DNA of 64,000 bases from SB11 sp035906255 (GTDB lineage: Bacteria; Bacteroidota; Bacteroidia; UBA8524). The number at the start of each line of letters is the position of its first letter. Positions within the stretch are counted from its first letter, which is position 1. Both the position numbers and the translations under genes were made by a program. Location: positions 1 to 64,000 of the forward strand of contig JAMIFM010000011.1 in the NCBI GenBank assembly GCA_035906255.1, read 5' to 3'. The notes below the pieces were generated by a model. The model saw only the letters and a list, made by a program, of their open reading frames with translations. It was not told the DNA's origin and searched no databases. Below, in pieces: positions 43,426-52,785 of the stretch.

Positions 43426-45938
43426 TATTTGTTTTGGGGAAGACTTAATAAATTCACAAATAAGCGGTAAGCACCGGGTACACCGTCGGGCAATTCTCTA
43501 AAAAACGAAAGTCCGGTATATACAAAGTTTCCTTTGCCGTATGGAGCAATAATCAAACTGCCTGTTTGTGCTTCTTCGTTAGGGTCGGCCATTTCAAGCA
43601 CGTGTATAAAATTTTCACTCAATTCGGTAGCAAAGTAAATACCGCGTTCTTGCACCCAACCTTCAAAATCAGCATCGCCAATCTTATTAGGATAAGTTAG
43701 CGCGGGATGTTCAGGGTTCGGAAACTTAACCGAAGCTGTTTCATCAGTAACCCTATTACGTGAAATGGTAAAATCATAAGGACCTATTTTGCCTGCAAAT
43801 GGCCCTACCCTGCTGTTGGTGTTATATTGCACAATAAAATTACCGCCGTTGTTTATATACTCATTAATACGGCTATTAAGCTGCAATAAACGAGCGTTGG
43901 TATTGTAGGCGCGTATTCCCGTTACAATTGCTCCGTATTTACTTAAATCATCGTTGGCAAGCATATCATCAGTAAGCTCAACTACTTTGTAACCTATTAA
44001 ACGTAAGCTATTGGCCACCTCATCACCCGCACCGGGTATGTAACCAACAGTAATGTTTGTTCTTTGCAAAGGAATACTCACCAATTTGGCTTCGGCATCA
44101 CTTAATGTAAACTGATAAGGAATATGGTCGTACTGCACCCGTTGTATGGCTTTGTTGTAGGTTTTCCCGTCTATTTTTAATGAAGCAATAACACTACTAT
44201 TCACACTGTTGGGTGTGGCTCGCAATATAGCTTCTAATACCTGCTCCTCACCTTTATTCGCAATAGTAAACGAAGCATTTTTTAAGGTGATTTGCCATCC
44301 TGCGGGTATCTCTGCTTTTAAAGTCCCCTGTACGTTATTCTTATTGGCTTTTACAATAAACTTAACAGTTTGTGGTGTAGTATCACCAAACACATACGAT
44401 TGTTCAGCAATATTTACCGTAGCAGGCGGTAACACCTCCAACGGACGGTACACCTCACCTTTTACAGGGTCGGTATATTTATAAATTACAGGTTGTTTCA
44501 AAGCCAACTCAAGCCCTGCAACATTCACATAAAAAGTAACGAATATTGACCCGCCGTTTTCAGGTTTGCCACGTAATAATTGATTGTTAACAGCATAAAG
44601 TCCCAATGTATGACTGTCTTTTAACCAATAAGGGGTTGAAAATGCTGTATTTGCCGATAATTTTTCGGTGTGTGAATATGAGAACAGTTTAGGAAAATAC
44701 TCCCCTTTTTTATTGATTGCGGAAAGCTGGTTAATAACGGTGTCGGTTTGCCCAAAATAATTTACTTTTTTAAGCTCTACTGCAATACTACTGTTTACTA
44801 CCCACTGGGCATTGACAGACAGGTTTTCCCCCGGTATAGCAACATAATCAGTTGCCCCCGCCTCAATCCATATTCCGGCGCAAACCAATATCAAGTTTTC
44901 GGTTTCCTGCAATTTTTGGGCTTTCCAATACCGTAAAGCAGCATCGGTTTCGTCTAATTGTTGCAAGGTTTTATACAGCTCTGTCAATCCGTTTACGGAT
45001 AGCTCAGGTGACATGGGCTTGTAATCGGCTATTATTTTATCAATTTGTTTCTGTATTTTTTTAGTTCCTGTCAATCTTGCCCACGTTTGATCGATACCTT
45101 CAAACAAATCACGGCTTACAGAGTCTCCTTTTATTTGCTGAAAGAACTCGATTACCTCGCCCCTGCCCCTTGCTGAGCCAAATCCTTGGCTTTTATGATT
45201 AGAGCGGCTGTCGGCGGCTATTTCCCCATATCCTTTACCCAACAACGGATTATACAGCCCCACATTAATTTGCATTTGCTCGGGTGCAGTAGTATTAGTA
45301 GTACCAAAATTATATGAGTTCCAAAACACGCGCTTGGCTTGCCATATTTGCACGTATTGCAGTTGTTCAGGGAAACGGGTAGGGTCGGCGGCGGCATCAA
45401 ATGCTTCTTCGGCCAATATAGCAGAGGCTGTATGATGTCCATGACCGCCTCGTCCGTCGGTGGGAAAACGGCAAATAATCACATCAGGTCTAAAATTACG
45501 TATTACCCACACCACATCAGCCAGTATGCTGTCTTTGTTCCAAAATCCAAAGGTTTCTTGCGGGTTTTTGCTATAGCCAAAATCATTAGCACGGGTAAAA
45601 AACTGTTCCGCCCCGTCGGTGCGACGTGCTGCCAATAACTCTTGGGTACGTATTAGCCCCAATTGCTCTCCCAACTCTTTACCAATCAGGTTTTGGCCAC
45701 CATCACCCCTTGTAAGCGAAAGATAGCCTGTTCGCAATTTTCGCTCGTTGGCCAAATAGGCCAGCAAACGGGTGTTCTCATCGTCAGGGTGTGCAGCAAC
45801 GTATAAAACCGAGCCAACGGTGTTTAACTTGTTTAATTTTTGTAGTATTTCTGCTGAGTTGTACTGGGGCGAGTTTTGCGCCTTTACACATACACTGATA
45901 AGCAGAGTGAAGTATATAAAAAAAGTGCTACGTTTCAT
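43425..45938 (-). CDS. PIG-L-like (LmbE) deacetylase with long C-terminal extension
   Basis: An 837-residue exported protein (signal peptide to about residue 20). The LmbE-like domain (about 38-260) has the zinc-binding AHPDDE (His50, Asp53) and the distal GRGGHGHHTASA (His168/169). It is expected to remove an acetyl group from an N-acetylated sugar or conjugate. The middle (about 330-620) is beta-sandwich-like, and the last 200 residues (IGYKVVELTDD, GAIVTGIRAYNT, GGNFIVQYNT, GKGNFVYTGLSFFRELP) look like a ThuA/class I amidotransferase-like fold without a visible catalytic cysteine. It heads the operon with the 40-residue protein and the symporter. Confidence 0.85.
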   Translation of the reverse strand: MKRSTFFIYFTLLISVCVKAQNSPQYNSAEILQKLNKLNTVGSVLYVAAHPDDENTRLLAYLANERKLRTGYLSLTRGDGGQNLIGKELGEQLGLIRTQELLAARRTDGAEQFFTRANDFGYSKNPQETFGFWNKDSILADVVWVIRNFRPDVIICRFPTDGRGGHGHHTASAILAEEAFDAAADPTRFPEQLQYVQIWQAKRVFWNSYNFGTTNTTAPEQMQINVGLYNPLLGKGYGEIAADSRSNHKSQGFGSARGRGEVIEFFQQIKGDSVSRDLFEGIDQTWARLTGTKKIQKQIDKIIADYKPMSPELSVNGLTELYKTLQQLDETDAALRYWKAQKLQETENLILVCAGIWIEAGATDYVAIPGENLSVNAQWVVNSSIAVELKKVNYFGQTDTVINQLSAINKKGEYFPKLFSYSHTEKLSANTAFSTPYWLKDSHTLGLYAVNNQLLRGKPENGGSIFVTFYVNVAGLELALKQPVIYKYTDPVKGEVYRPLEVLPPATVNIAEQSYVFGDTTPQTVKFIVKANKNNVQGTLKAEIPAGWQITLKNASFTIANKGEEQVLEAILRATPNSVNSSVIASLKIDGKTYNKAIQRVQYDHIPYQFTLSDAEAKLVSIPLQRTNITVGYIPGAGDEVANSLRLIGYKVVELTDDMLANDDLSKYGAIVTGIRAYNTNARLLQLNSRINEYINNGGNFIVQYNTNSRVGPFAGKIGPYDFTISRNRVTDETASVKFPNPEHPALTYPNKIGDADFEGWVQERGIYFATELSENFIHVLEMADPNEEAQTGSLIIAPYGKGNFVYTGLSFFRELPDGVPGAYRLFVNLLSLPQNK

Positions 45939-46145
45939 TGTTGTAACAGCAAATGTATTGATTTAAGGTTCTGTTGTAAATTATTTTGATACAAAGCCAA
46001 TTATTGCTCACAAATCAGGCCAAAAATCAACATTACTTTTAGTTACAAACTTGTAAGCTAACTGGATTTTTTTTTAGTAAGTAAAAAATATTGTACATTT
46101 ACGAGCGATTGTTCGTTTTATAAATAGCTAATTTCTTGTTGTAAT

Positions 46146-46523
46146 ATGAGGGAACTTATTACAAGAACTGAGACCATCACTCTTGATGAGTCGGGAATTG
46201 TTAGGTGCATCGTTCACAAAGATGCTTATATGGAATTAGAGGATGCCATTGAAAATGTTAAAGCAGTTGAAACTTTAACAAACGGCAAACCCATCCCTGT
46301 GTATGTTGATATCAGGTTATCAAAAGGCTCCTCAAAAGAAGCGAGGGCATATTTGGCCGGCTTTGAGGTTGCTGATGTACAGGTGGCTTGCGGCCTTCTT
46401 GTAGATTCAATGTTATCTCAATTAATTGGTAATTTTTTTCTGGGACTTAATAAAACAAAGTTTCCTGTTAAACTTTTTAAAGACGAAGAAAAAGCAATGG
46501 AGTGGCTTAAAACATATTTATAG
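46146..46523 (+). CDS. STAS/SpoIIAA-like protein paired with a histidine kinase
   Basis: A 125-residue cytoplasmic protein with alternating strands and helices: ETITLDESGIVRCIVHKDAY, an acidic helix, then a PVYVDIRLSKGSSKEARAYL core and FLGLNKTKFPVKLFKDEEKAMEWLKTYL. The C-terminal F(K)DEEKAxEWL pattern is typical of STAS-like or SpoIIAA-like Bacteroidota proteins; the phosphorylated serine of anti-sigma antagonists would fall in GSSKEARA (Ser61-62). Its stop codon is directly next to the kinase start (no spacer), so they form an operon. The partner kinase may modify it or be regulated by it. Confidence 0.65.
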   Translation: MRELITRTETITLDESGIVRCIVHKDAYMELEDAIENVKAVETLTNGKPIPVYVDIRLSKGSSKEARAYLAGFEVADVQVACGLLVDSMLSQLIGNFFLGLNKTKFPVKLFKDEEKAMEWLKTYL

Positions 46524-47396
46524 ATGGAAATATTAGTTGAGAGGAAAAGGATTAATGAATTAATAGAAATGATAGGGGCTATGGCAAGTCTTGATTTCTC
46601 AAAGCGGATTGCTACCGAAATTACCGACCAGCCTATTGACGTAATGGCATACGGACTAAATATGCTAAGTGAAGAATTGGAAGCCAATATGGTTAGAAAA
46701 TCAATGTTGGAAGAAACCAACCGCAATTTGGAACGGTTTGGTTTTACAGTGGCACATGATATAAAATCACCGCTAAGTTCTGCATATACCTTAACCACAC
46801 TTATAGAAGATGAGTTGGAGGGGATTGAAAATCAAACCTTAAAAAACTACATCCAACTGCTTAAGGGAATAAATGAACAAACCCGCGAAATGGTAAATGG
46901 TATCTTGGATTACTCAAGAACCAATTACAACAACATGAAGAAAGAAGATGTAGATTTAAAAAGCCTTCTGGGTCAAATAAAACAAGAATACAGCGTTAAC
47001 GAATCTATACATATCACGTTTTCTGATAACCTGCCGATAGTAAATTATAACGCCTTTGCATTGAAACAGATTTTGGGTAACCTTATAAACAATGCTGTGA
47101 AACATAACGATAAACCTCAATGTAAACTTGAAATACAACATATTGATAGGGAAACTTTTTATGAAATCTCCGTTACCGATAACGGACCGGGTATTTCTAT
47201 AACTGATAAAGAAAAGGTGTTTGATTTGTTTGAAAACCTTAGGAGTGATAAAGAAAACAGTCATGGTGTAGGCCTATCAATAGTAAAAAAATTGGTTACT
47301 CAGGCCAATGGCTCAGTATGGGTGGATACCAATAATAAAAGTGGGGCAAAATTTGTATTCACCATTGATAAACCTTCTGTTGCCATTGGTGTTTAA
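46524..47396 (+). CDS. soluble sensor histidine kinase
   Basis: A 290-residue kinase without membrane segments. Residues 1-60 form a short sensing/linker helix. The HisKA H-box is FTVAHDIKSPLSS with His78. The catalytic domain has NLINNAVKHND (N box), VTDNGPGIS (G1), VFDLFENLRSDKENSHGVGLSIVKKL (F and G2), and ends near TIDKPS. No response regulator gene lies in the window. It follows the STAS-like gene with no gap. The architecture suggests it reads a cytoplasmic signal delivered by, or passed to, that partner. Confidence 0.88.
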   Translation: MEILVERKRINELIEMIGAMASLDFSKRIATEITDQPIDVMAYGLNMLSEELEANMVRKSMLEETNRNLERFGFTVAHDIKSPLSSAYTLTTLIEDELEGIENQTLKNYIQLLKGINEQTREMVNGILDYSRTNYNNMKKEDVDLKSLLGQIKQEYSVNESIHITFSDNLPIVNYNAFALKQILGNLINNAVKHNDKPQCKLEIQHIDRETFYEISVTDNGPGISITDKEKVFDLFENLRSDKENSHGVGLSIVKKLVTQANGSVWVDTNNKSGAKFVFTIDKPSVAIGV

Positions 47397-47436
47397 TCCT
47401 ATTTGTTAAACACTACTTATCATTAGCCTCAAAGCG

Positions 47437-47444
47437 TATCTTTG
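47437..47444 (+). promoter_or_regulatory. TAnnTTTG promoter element next to the Ddl-Ddl start
   Basis: TATCTTTG is followed by four bases and the GTG at 47449, the same spacing as at mntR; a leaderless or near-leaderless transcript is predicted. Confidence 0.55.
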
Positions 47445-47448
47445 CGCC

Positions 47449-50124
47449 GTGATAAAAGTTGGCATATTTTTCGGCGGAGCTTCTCGCGAAAGAGAAGTAT
47501 CGTTTTCAGGCGGCAGAACCGTGTATGATAACCTTAATAAGTTATTGTTTGCACCTGTTCCGTTGTTTGTGGATAGCTTTAATACCATTATTCTTTTAAA
47601 CAAAGAACTGATATACAAAGGCAGTATCCGAGATTTTTACCCACCCGTACAATACCTGCCCGAAACACAGCATAATTTTCAAGTATATATCGAAAGTTTA
47701 GAAGCCGATGTTAAAAACGGTAACATAAACTACGAGGAGATGATAGGTCGTATTGGCCGCAAAGTGAATATTGACGAGTTACCACAACTGATTGATATAG
47801 CTTTTTTGGCTTTGCACGGCAGCTATGGCGAAGACGGCACTATACAGGGTTTGCTTGAATGGTTAAAAATTCCCTACACCGGTTCGGGCATTTTACCTTC
47901 GGCAATAGGTATTAGTAAGGCAATACAAAAACAGTTTTTGCAGGCAGGTGGGTTTGATACCCCAAATTACACGCTGGTAACCCGCAACCAATGGGAAGAA
48001 AACCGTTTAGTTAATACACTTTCGCTTACCTATCCGTTGGTAGTGAAACCTGCCAACCAAGGTTCATCATTGGGAGTTAGTGTAGTAAAAACAGCAGACG
48101 AATTAGCGGCGGCTATTGATAAAGCCTTCTTTAATATTACTGTTACTGCATACGAATGGAATCAATTAAACACACTTCAAAAAATTGAATATGTGCGTTC
48201 TGTGTGCGACATACGCGAAGGATTAGGACTACCGCTATTGTTTAATAATAAGCAGATTAACCTGCCCGACGAGGTATTAAATACTTTCGAACAGGAATTG
48301 CAAAATGCACCCCATGTTAACTTACAGGCACTGCAAAATGAAAGTGAGGTATTGATAGAGGAGTTTGTAAAAGGTCGTGAATTTTCATGTATTGTTATCA
48401 GAGGGCTGGATGGAAAACCTGTTGCCTTGCCTCCTACCGAAATTGTAAAAGGACAAGAGGTGTTTGATTACCGCTCTAAATACCTGCCCGGATTATCGCG
48501 TAAAGTAACCCCGATTGATTTGCCCGAAGCTCAAATAGAGGCTATTCGTCAAAAAGCACAGCAGCTATACAGCTATTTCAGGTTTAATACTTATGCCCGA
48601 TTGGATGGCTTTATTACTACAGAAGGTAAAATCTTCTTAAACGACCCTAATACCACCTCAGGCATGATGCCCTCGTCATTTTTCTTCCATCAGGCAGCAG
48701 AAATAGGGTTAAACCCCTCACAGTTCCTTACTTATATACTTTATACCAGCTTGAAAGAACGTATTGAAACCAGCATGGAAAACTTCCATTACAAGGCTGT
48801 TTTTAATCGTTTAGAAACCGAGCTTTCAAATACCGCAAACCAAGCCCAAGAAAAGAAACGCATTGCTGTGGTTATGGGCGGTTATTCTACCGAGCGACAT
48901 ATCTCTATGGAGAGCGGACGCAATATTTATGAAAAACTTTCATCATCGCCCAAATACACCCCCGTTCCTGTGTTTTTAACAGGCAGTGACGAATCTTACC
49001 AAATGTATCTTGTTCCGGTAAGCATGATGCTGAAAGACAATGCCGATGATATTGCCGAGAAGGTGAAAAACTATCACCCCAACCCCTACCTGCAAAAGAT
49101 TGCCGATGAATGCCTGCCTGTTTTGCAGCGTTTCGGTAACGGACAAAAGCACGATGCAACACCTCATTTAATTGGGTTTGAACAATTGGCACAATTAGCC
49201 GACGGTGTATTTATTGCCTTGCACGGAAGACCGGGAGAAGACGGCAACTTGCAAGTACAGCTTGAAAAAGTAGGTTTGCCTTATAACGGTTCAGGGTATT
49301 ACAGCTCACAAATCACCATTAATAAGTACGATACTGCTGAATTATTGGCCGCTAACGGATTTTCGGTAGCACCGCACGTATTGGCCAAAAAAGAAGACTG
49401 GGCAACTGACAGCGCAGCGTTTTATGATAAAATACTGTCGGTTACAGGGCTGCCGATGATTGCAAAACCTGCCGACGACGGGTGTAGCAGTGCGGTGAAA
49501 AAGATAAAAACCCGCGAGGAACTGGATGCTTTTGCCCGTTTGATGTTTAGGGAAACCGAAACCCGTGAGCCTGAATTGGAACAACGATTAAAATTATTAC
49601 CCAAAGAGGAGTTTCCGCGTAAAAGTTATTTCTTGGCCGAAAAGTTCATTGACAAATCGGATGCTAAAATATTTTTAGAAGTTACCGGCGGTTTGCTTAC
49701 CCACCGGACAGAAAACGGTGGAATACGCTATGAAATGTTTGAACCCAGCGAAACACTGGCCGAAAAAGAAATCCTTTCGCTTGAGGAAAAGTTTTTGGCA
49801 GGACAGGGGCAAAACATTACCCCTGCGCGTTATTCAAAAGAGCCTGTTGAAGACCGCTATATTGCCGATGCGGTGAAAACCGAGTTGGAAAAGGCGGCAA
49901 AATTGTTGAATATTGAAGGCTACGCGCGGATAGATGCTTTTGTAAAAGTACACCACAACAACCAAGTGGAAGTAATATTTATAGAGGTTAATTCGTTGCC
50001 CGGTATGACCCCCGCTACTTGCATCTTTCATCAAAGTGCATTAAACGGGTATATGCCTTATGATTTTATTGATAAAATATTACAATACGGTTTCACCAAA
50101 AACAATGCACAGCAAGCAAACTGA
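47449..50124 (+). CDS. tandem D-alanine--D-alanine ligase fusion (two ATP-grasp ligase halves)
   Basis: An 891-residue protein that consists of two complete Ddl-like halves. Half one (about 1-440) begins IGFFGG-like VGIFFGGASREREVS and has ALHGSYGEDG, KPANQGSSLGV (Lys200), FVKGREF, the omega-loop FDYRSKY and RLDGF. Its metal motif reads NDPNTTSG (Asp399, Asn401) instead of ExN. Half two (about 469-891) has VVMGGYSTERHIS, ALHGRPGEDG, KPADDGCSS (Lys673), RIDAF and a canonical EVNSLPGMTP (Glu846, Asn848), but its omega loop reads EEKF in place of KY. Single Ddl is about 300-370 residues. It should join D-Ala to D-Ala for peptidoglycan, but which half acts on what is open. GTG start; first gene of an operon. 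Confidence 0.88.
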   Translation: MIKVGIFFGGASREREVSFSGGRTVYDNLNKLLFAPVPLFVDSFNTIILLNKELIYKGSIRDFYPPVQYLPETQHNFQVYIESLEADVKNGNINYEEMIGRIGRKVNIDELPQLIDIAFLALHGSYGEDGTIQGLLEWLKIPYTGSGILPSAIGISKAIQKQFLQAGGFDTPNYTLVTRNQWEENRLVNTLSLTYPLVVKPANQGSSLGVSVVKTADELAAAIDKAFFNITVTAYEWNQLNTLQKIEYVRSVCDIREGLGLPLLFNNKQINLPDEVLNTFEQELQNAPHVNLQALQNESEVLIEEFVKGREFSCIVIRGLDGKPVALPPTEIVKGQEVFDYRSKYLPGLSRKVTPIDLPEAQIEAIRQKAQQLYSYFRFNTYARLDGFITTEGKIFLNDPNTTSGMMPSSFFFHQAAEIGLNPSQFLTYILYTSLKERIETSMENFHYKAVFNRLETELSNTANQAQEKKRIAVVMGGYSTERHISMESGRNIYEKLSSSPKYTPVPVFLTGSDESYQMYLVPVSMMLKDNADDIAEKVKNYHPNPYLQKIADECLPVLQRFGNGQKHDATPHLIGFEQLAQLADGVFIALHGRPGEDGNLQVQLEKVGLPYNGSGYYSSQITINKYDTAELLAANGFSVAPHVLAKKEDWATDSAAFYDKILSVTGLPMIAKPADDGCSSAVKKIKTREELDAFARLMFRETETREPELEQRLKLLPKEEFPRKSYFLAEKFIDKSDAKIFLEVTGGLLTHRTENGGIRYEMFEPSETLAEKEILSLEEKFLAGQGQNITPARYSKEPVEDRYIADAVKTELEKAAKLLNIEGYARIDAFVKVHHNNQVEVIFIEVNSLPGMTPATCIFHQSALNGYMPYDFIDKILQYGFTKNNAQQAN

Positions 50125-50894
50125 TGGCAAATAAATTCGTTACGGGCTTTTTACATTCAAAATGGTGGGCAAAACTGCTTATAGGCATTGCATCGGTATT
50201 ACTATTCTTGCTGGTAATAAATTGGTTGTTGAAATTTATCACCAATCACGGGCAAAGTTTACCCGTGCCTAAAGTAAAGGGATTGGTTTTTGACGAAGCT
50301 ACCCGTTTGCTGGATGAAAAAGATTTGCGTTATGTGGTGTTTGATTCGGTGTATGTACCAAAAGCCAAACCCAACCAAGTGGTTGACCAAAACCCGGCTG
50401 AGGGTACCAAAGTGAAGAAAAACCGCATTGTGTACCTTACCATAAATGCACGACCCGTACCTATTGTGAAGGTACCCGATATTTTGGATATTGGCCTGCG
50501 TGAAGCAGTAAGCAAACTTACTGCCGAAGGTTTGGAAGTGGGCGAAATTACCACCCGTGCCGATTTATCAGTAAACAGGGTATTGGGTATTAGCATCAAT
50601 GGTAAAAAAATAAAAGCGGGTGATGCGATTGAAAAGGGAAGTAAGATTGATTTGGTGATAAGCAAAGGCGAGGACGCGAGTGACAAGAATATTGTGATGC
50701 CCGATCTTGCAGGATTAACTTTAGACGAAGCCACAATAGAATTGAGCCTTTTAGGGTTAAATATAGGTGCGGTATCGTACGATAAAAACGTTACCGATAA
50801 AATAACGTCCAAAATATACCGCCAAACCCCCGATGCGGGTAGAGGTGCCTATATTGGGCAGGAAATTGATTTGTTTTTAAAGCAAAGCGACTAA
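50124..50894 (+). CDS. membrane-anchored PASTA-domain protein
   Basis: A 256-residue protein: short cytoplasmic start, one transmembrane helix (about 15-38, WAKLLIGIASVLLFLLVINW), then three PASTA modules (about 46-112, 115-182 and 190-255). Each has the PxxxGLxxxxAxxxL core, for example VPKVKGLVFDEATRLL, VPDILDIGLREAVSKL and MPDLAGLTLDEATIEL, and ends in a Pro-x-x-Gly turn. PASTA domains bind peptidoglycan or lipid II. No kinase domain is present. Its ATG overlaps the stop of the ligase gene by one base, linking it to cell-wall precursor synthesis. Confidence 0.9.
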   Translation: MANKFVTGFLHSKWWAKLLIGIASVLLFLLVINWLLKFITNHGQSLPVPKVKGLVFDEATRLLDEKDLRYVVFDSVYVPKAKPNQVVDQNPAEGTKVKKNRIVYLTINARPVPIVKVPDILDIGLREAVSKLTAEGLEVGEITTRADLSVNRVLGISINGKKIKAGDAIEKGSKIDLVISKGEDASDKNIVMPDLAGLTLDEATIELSLLGLNIGAVSYDKNVTDKITSKIYRQTPDAGRGAYIGQEIDLFLKQSD

Positions 50895-50896
50895 TA

Positions 50897-52777
50897 ATGT
50901 TTAAAAAGCTATCGGGCGCAATAGCCCTTATATGTATTGGTTTTGGTGTAAATGCTCAGCTAAATGAGGAGATGTTGGTTCCCCTTACGGCAAACCCTGC
51001 ACTAAAACAGCAATTGCAACACAAAAATTCAAACTCAACCTTTATACGCAAAAGCGGTATTAAAGACACCTTGCTACTGCCTTTTTTTGAGGATTTTTCT
51101 AAAGGTGAAGTATTTCCTGATGAAAACCGCTGGACGAACCGGCTGGCCTATGTAAATACGGATTTTCCTGTAAAAGCACCCAGTATAGGTGTGGCTACTT
51201 TAGACGCACTTGACAGTACAGGTCGCCCTTATTTAAACATTCGGGCTGATTTACACGGCCCTTGTGATACCCTTACCTCACAACCTATTGATATTTCGGC
51301 CTACAGCAGTGGAAACAATATCTTCCTGAGCTTTTTTTATCAGGCACAGGGTTTAAGTTTTCAATCGTTACAAGGCAAAGACTCTTTAATCCTTCAATTT
51401 AAAAATAACTTAGGATTTTGGTACACCGTATGGTCAACACCCGGTATAGCATTAGCTGATTTTAAACCTGTGTTGCTAAAATTAGAAGCCACTGAATATT
51501 TCCATGCAGGTTTCCAGTTCCGTTTTATTAATTATCAAAGCTATATAGGCGGTGTGGGTCAATGGCACCTTGATTATATATACATGGAACGTAATCGTAC
51601 CGCAGCCGACAGTGTTTTTGCCGATGTGGCGGTTTCACAAAAACCAATGTCGTTTTTGAAAGAATACCAAGAAATGCCTTTTGACCAATTCAAAGGGTTT
51701 GAATCATTGGAAGTTACCGATAGCACAAGAGGATATTTAAGCAATTTATTTGACCAAGGCCGTACGGTTGACGTTTTTAACCGCCAAGTATATGATGATG
51801 CAGGGAATTTGGTAATTAACCAACCCGGTAGCGGTTTTTCTATTGACCCGTTCAGCGAAAAAGGGTTCGGGGTTGCCTCTAATTACAACGTTGTTGCCCG
51901 TACCGAAGATACTGTAACCTATACGGCTTCTGAGTTTTTAAAAATTACGGGAGCAAATTTCAGGATTGCAAACGATTCAGTTAGCCGTAAACTCACGTTT
52001 GCCAATTATTATGCTTACGACGACGGTACTGCTGAAACAGGCTACGGACTAAAGCGCGGTTCGGGCAAAATAGCCTATCGTTTCAGACTTAACAAACCCG
52101 ATAGTTTGCGCGCTATCTCGGTGTACTATTTTCAGGCTGAAGACACCGTTAAACGTGCATTTAACCTTGCTGTTTGGGAAAGTATTTCTCCTAACGGCTC
52201 TAATGAAAAACTATTATATACTAAGCTGGTAAATTACCCCAGCTATACCGACTCAATAAACGGTTACCATACCTATGTTTTAGACAGTGCTATTGCCGTG
52301 AGCGGTGAGTTTTATATCGGTTGGGTACAAACCACTACTTTCCATCTTAATGTAGGCTGGGATCGTAATTTTACCCGCGACCGTAAAGCAATAGCCAGCC
52401 CTGATTTGTATTTTAATACTACAGGTAAGTGGTATCTTTCTGAAATACCCGGCACGTTGATGATGCGTCCGCACGTAGGTAAAAACTTCATACAAGACAC
52501 CACTTTGGTAAGTGTGAAGCCCTTGAGTTCTTTAAACCGCAACACCGTTAATGTGTATCCCAACCCCGCTTCAACTGAAATTTCGGTAGATATAGCCCAA
52601 CAAGATATATACACCTACTCTATTACTGACATAGCAGGAAAAACTATTAACACAGGGGTTATAAACACTTTTGAAACAAATACACTGCCTATCAGTATAT
52701 TGCCAAACGGATTATATTTTTTAACTTTACATAATCCTAATACAGGATTTTACACGACTAAATTCATAAAACAGTAA
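50897..52777 (+). CDS. secreted T9SS type A sorting-domain protein
   Basis: A 626-residue protein with a signal peptide (MFKKLSGAIALICIGFGVNA). The N-terminal half has a jelly-roll-like layout: LLLPFFEDFSKGEVFPDENRW, GVATLDALDSTGRPY and LSFFYQAQGLSF, as in many Bacteroidota surface proteins of unknown role. The last 75 residues form the sorting tail: VYPNPASTEISVDI, YSITDIAGKTINTG, LPNGLYFLTLHN, ending FIKQ. It starts two bases after the PASTA gene stop, so it belongs to the Ddl-PASTA operon. No catalytic motif is visible. Confidence 0.82.
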   Translation: MFKKLSGAIALICIGFGVNAQLNEEMLVPLTANPALKQQLQHKNSNSTFIRKSGIKDTLLLPFFEDFSKGEVFPDENRWTNRLAYVNTDFPVKAPSIGVATLDALDSTGRPYLNIRADLHGPCDTLTSQPIDISAYSSGNNIFLSFFYQAQGLSFQSLQGKDSLILQFKNNLGFWYTVWSTPGIALADFKPVLLKLEATEYFHAGFQFRFINYQSYIGGVGQWHLDYIYMERNRTAADSVFADVAVSQKPMSFLKEYQEMPFDQFKGFESLEVTDSTRGYLSNLFDQGRTVDVFNRQVYDDAGNLVINQPGSGFSIDPFSEKGFGVASNYNVVARTEDTVTYTASEFLKITGANFRIANDSVSRKLTFANYYAYDDGTAETGYGLKRGSGKIAYRFRLNKPDSLRAISVYYFQAEDTVKRAFNLAVWESISPNGSNEKLLYTKLVNYPSYTDSINGYHTYVLDSAIAVSGEFYIGWVQTTTFHLNVGWDRNFTRDRKAIASPDLYFNTTGKWYLSEIPGTLMMRPHVGKNFIQDTTLVSVKPLSSLNRNTVNVYPNPASTEISVDIAQQDIYTYSITDIAGKTINTGVINTFETNTLPISILPNGLYFLTLHNPNTGFYTTKFIKQ

Positions 52778-52785
52778 ACAATTAT

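Noticed and set aside
47449..50124. Ddl fusion as an assembly or frameshift artefact
   Set aside because: The reading frame is continuous, the halves are diverged rather than identical, and both have complete ligase features, so a simple duplication error is unlikely.
50330..50812. A 160-codon frame on the minus strand inside the PASTA gene
   Set aside because: It mirrors the codon pattern of the plus-strand PASTA gene and its product is a low-complexity hydrophobic string without family features.
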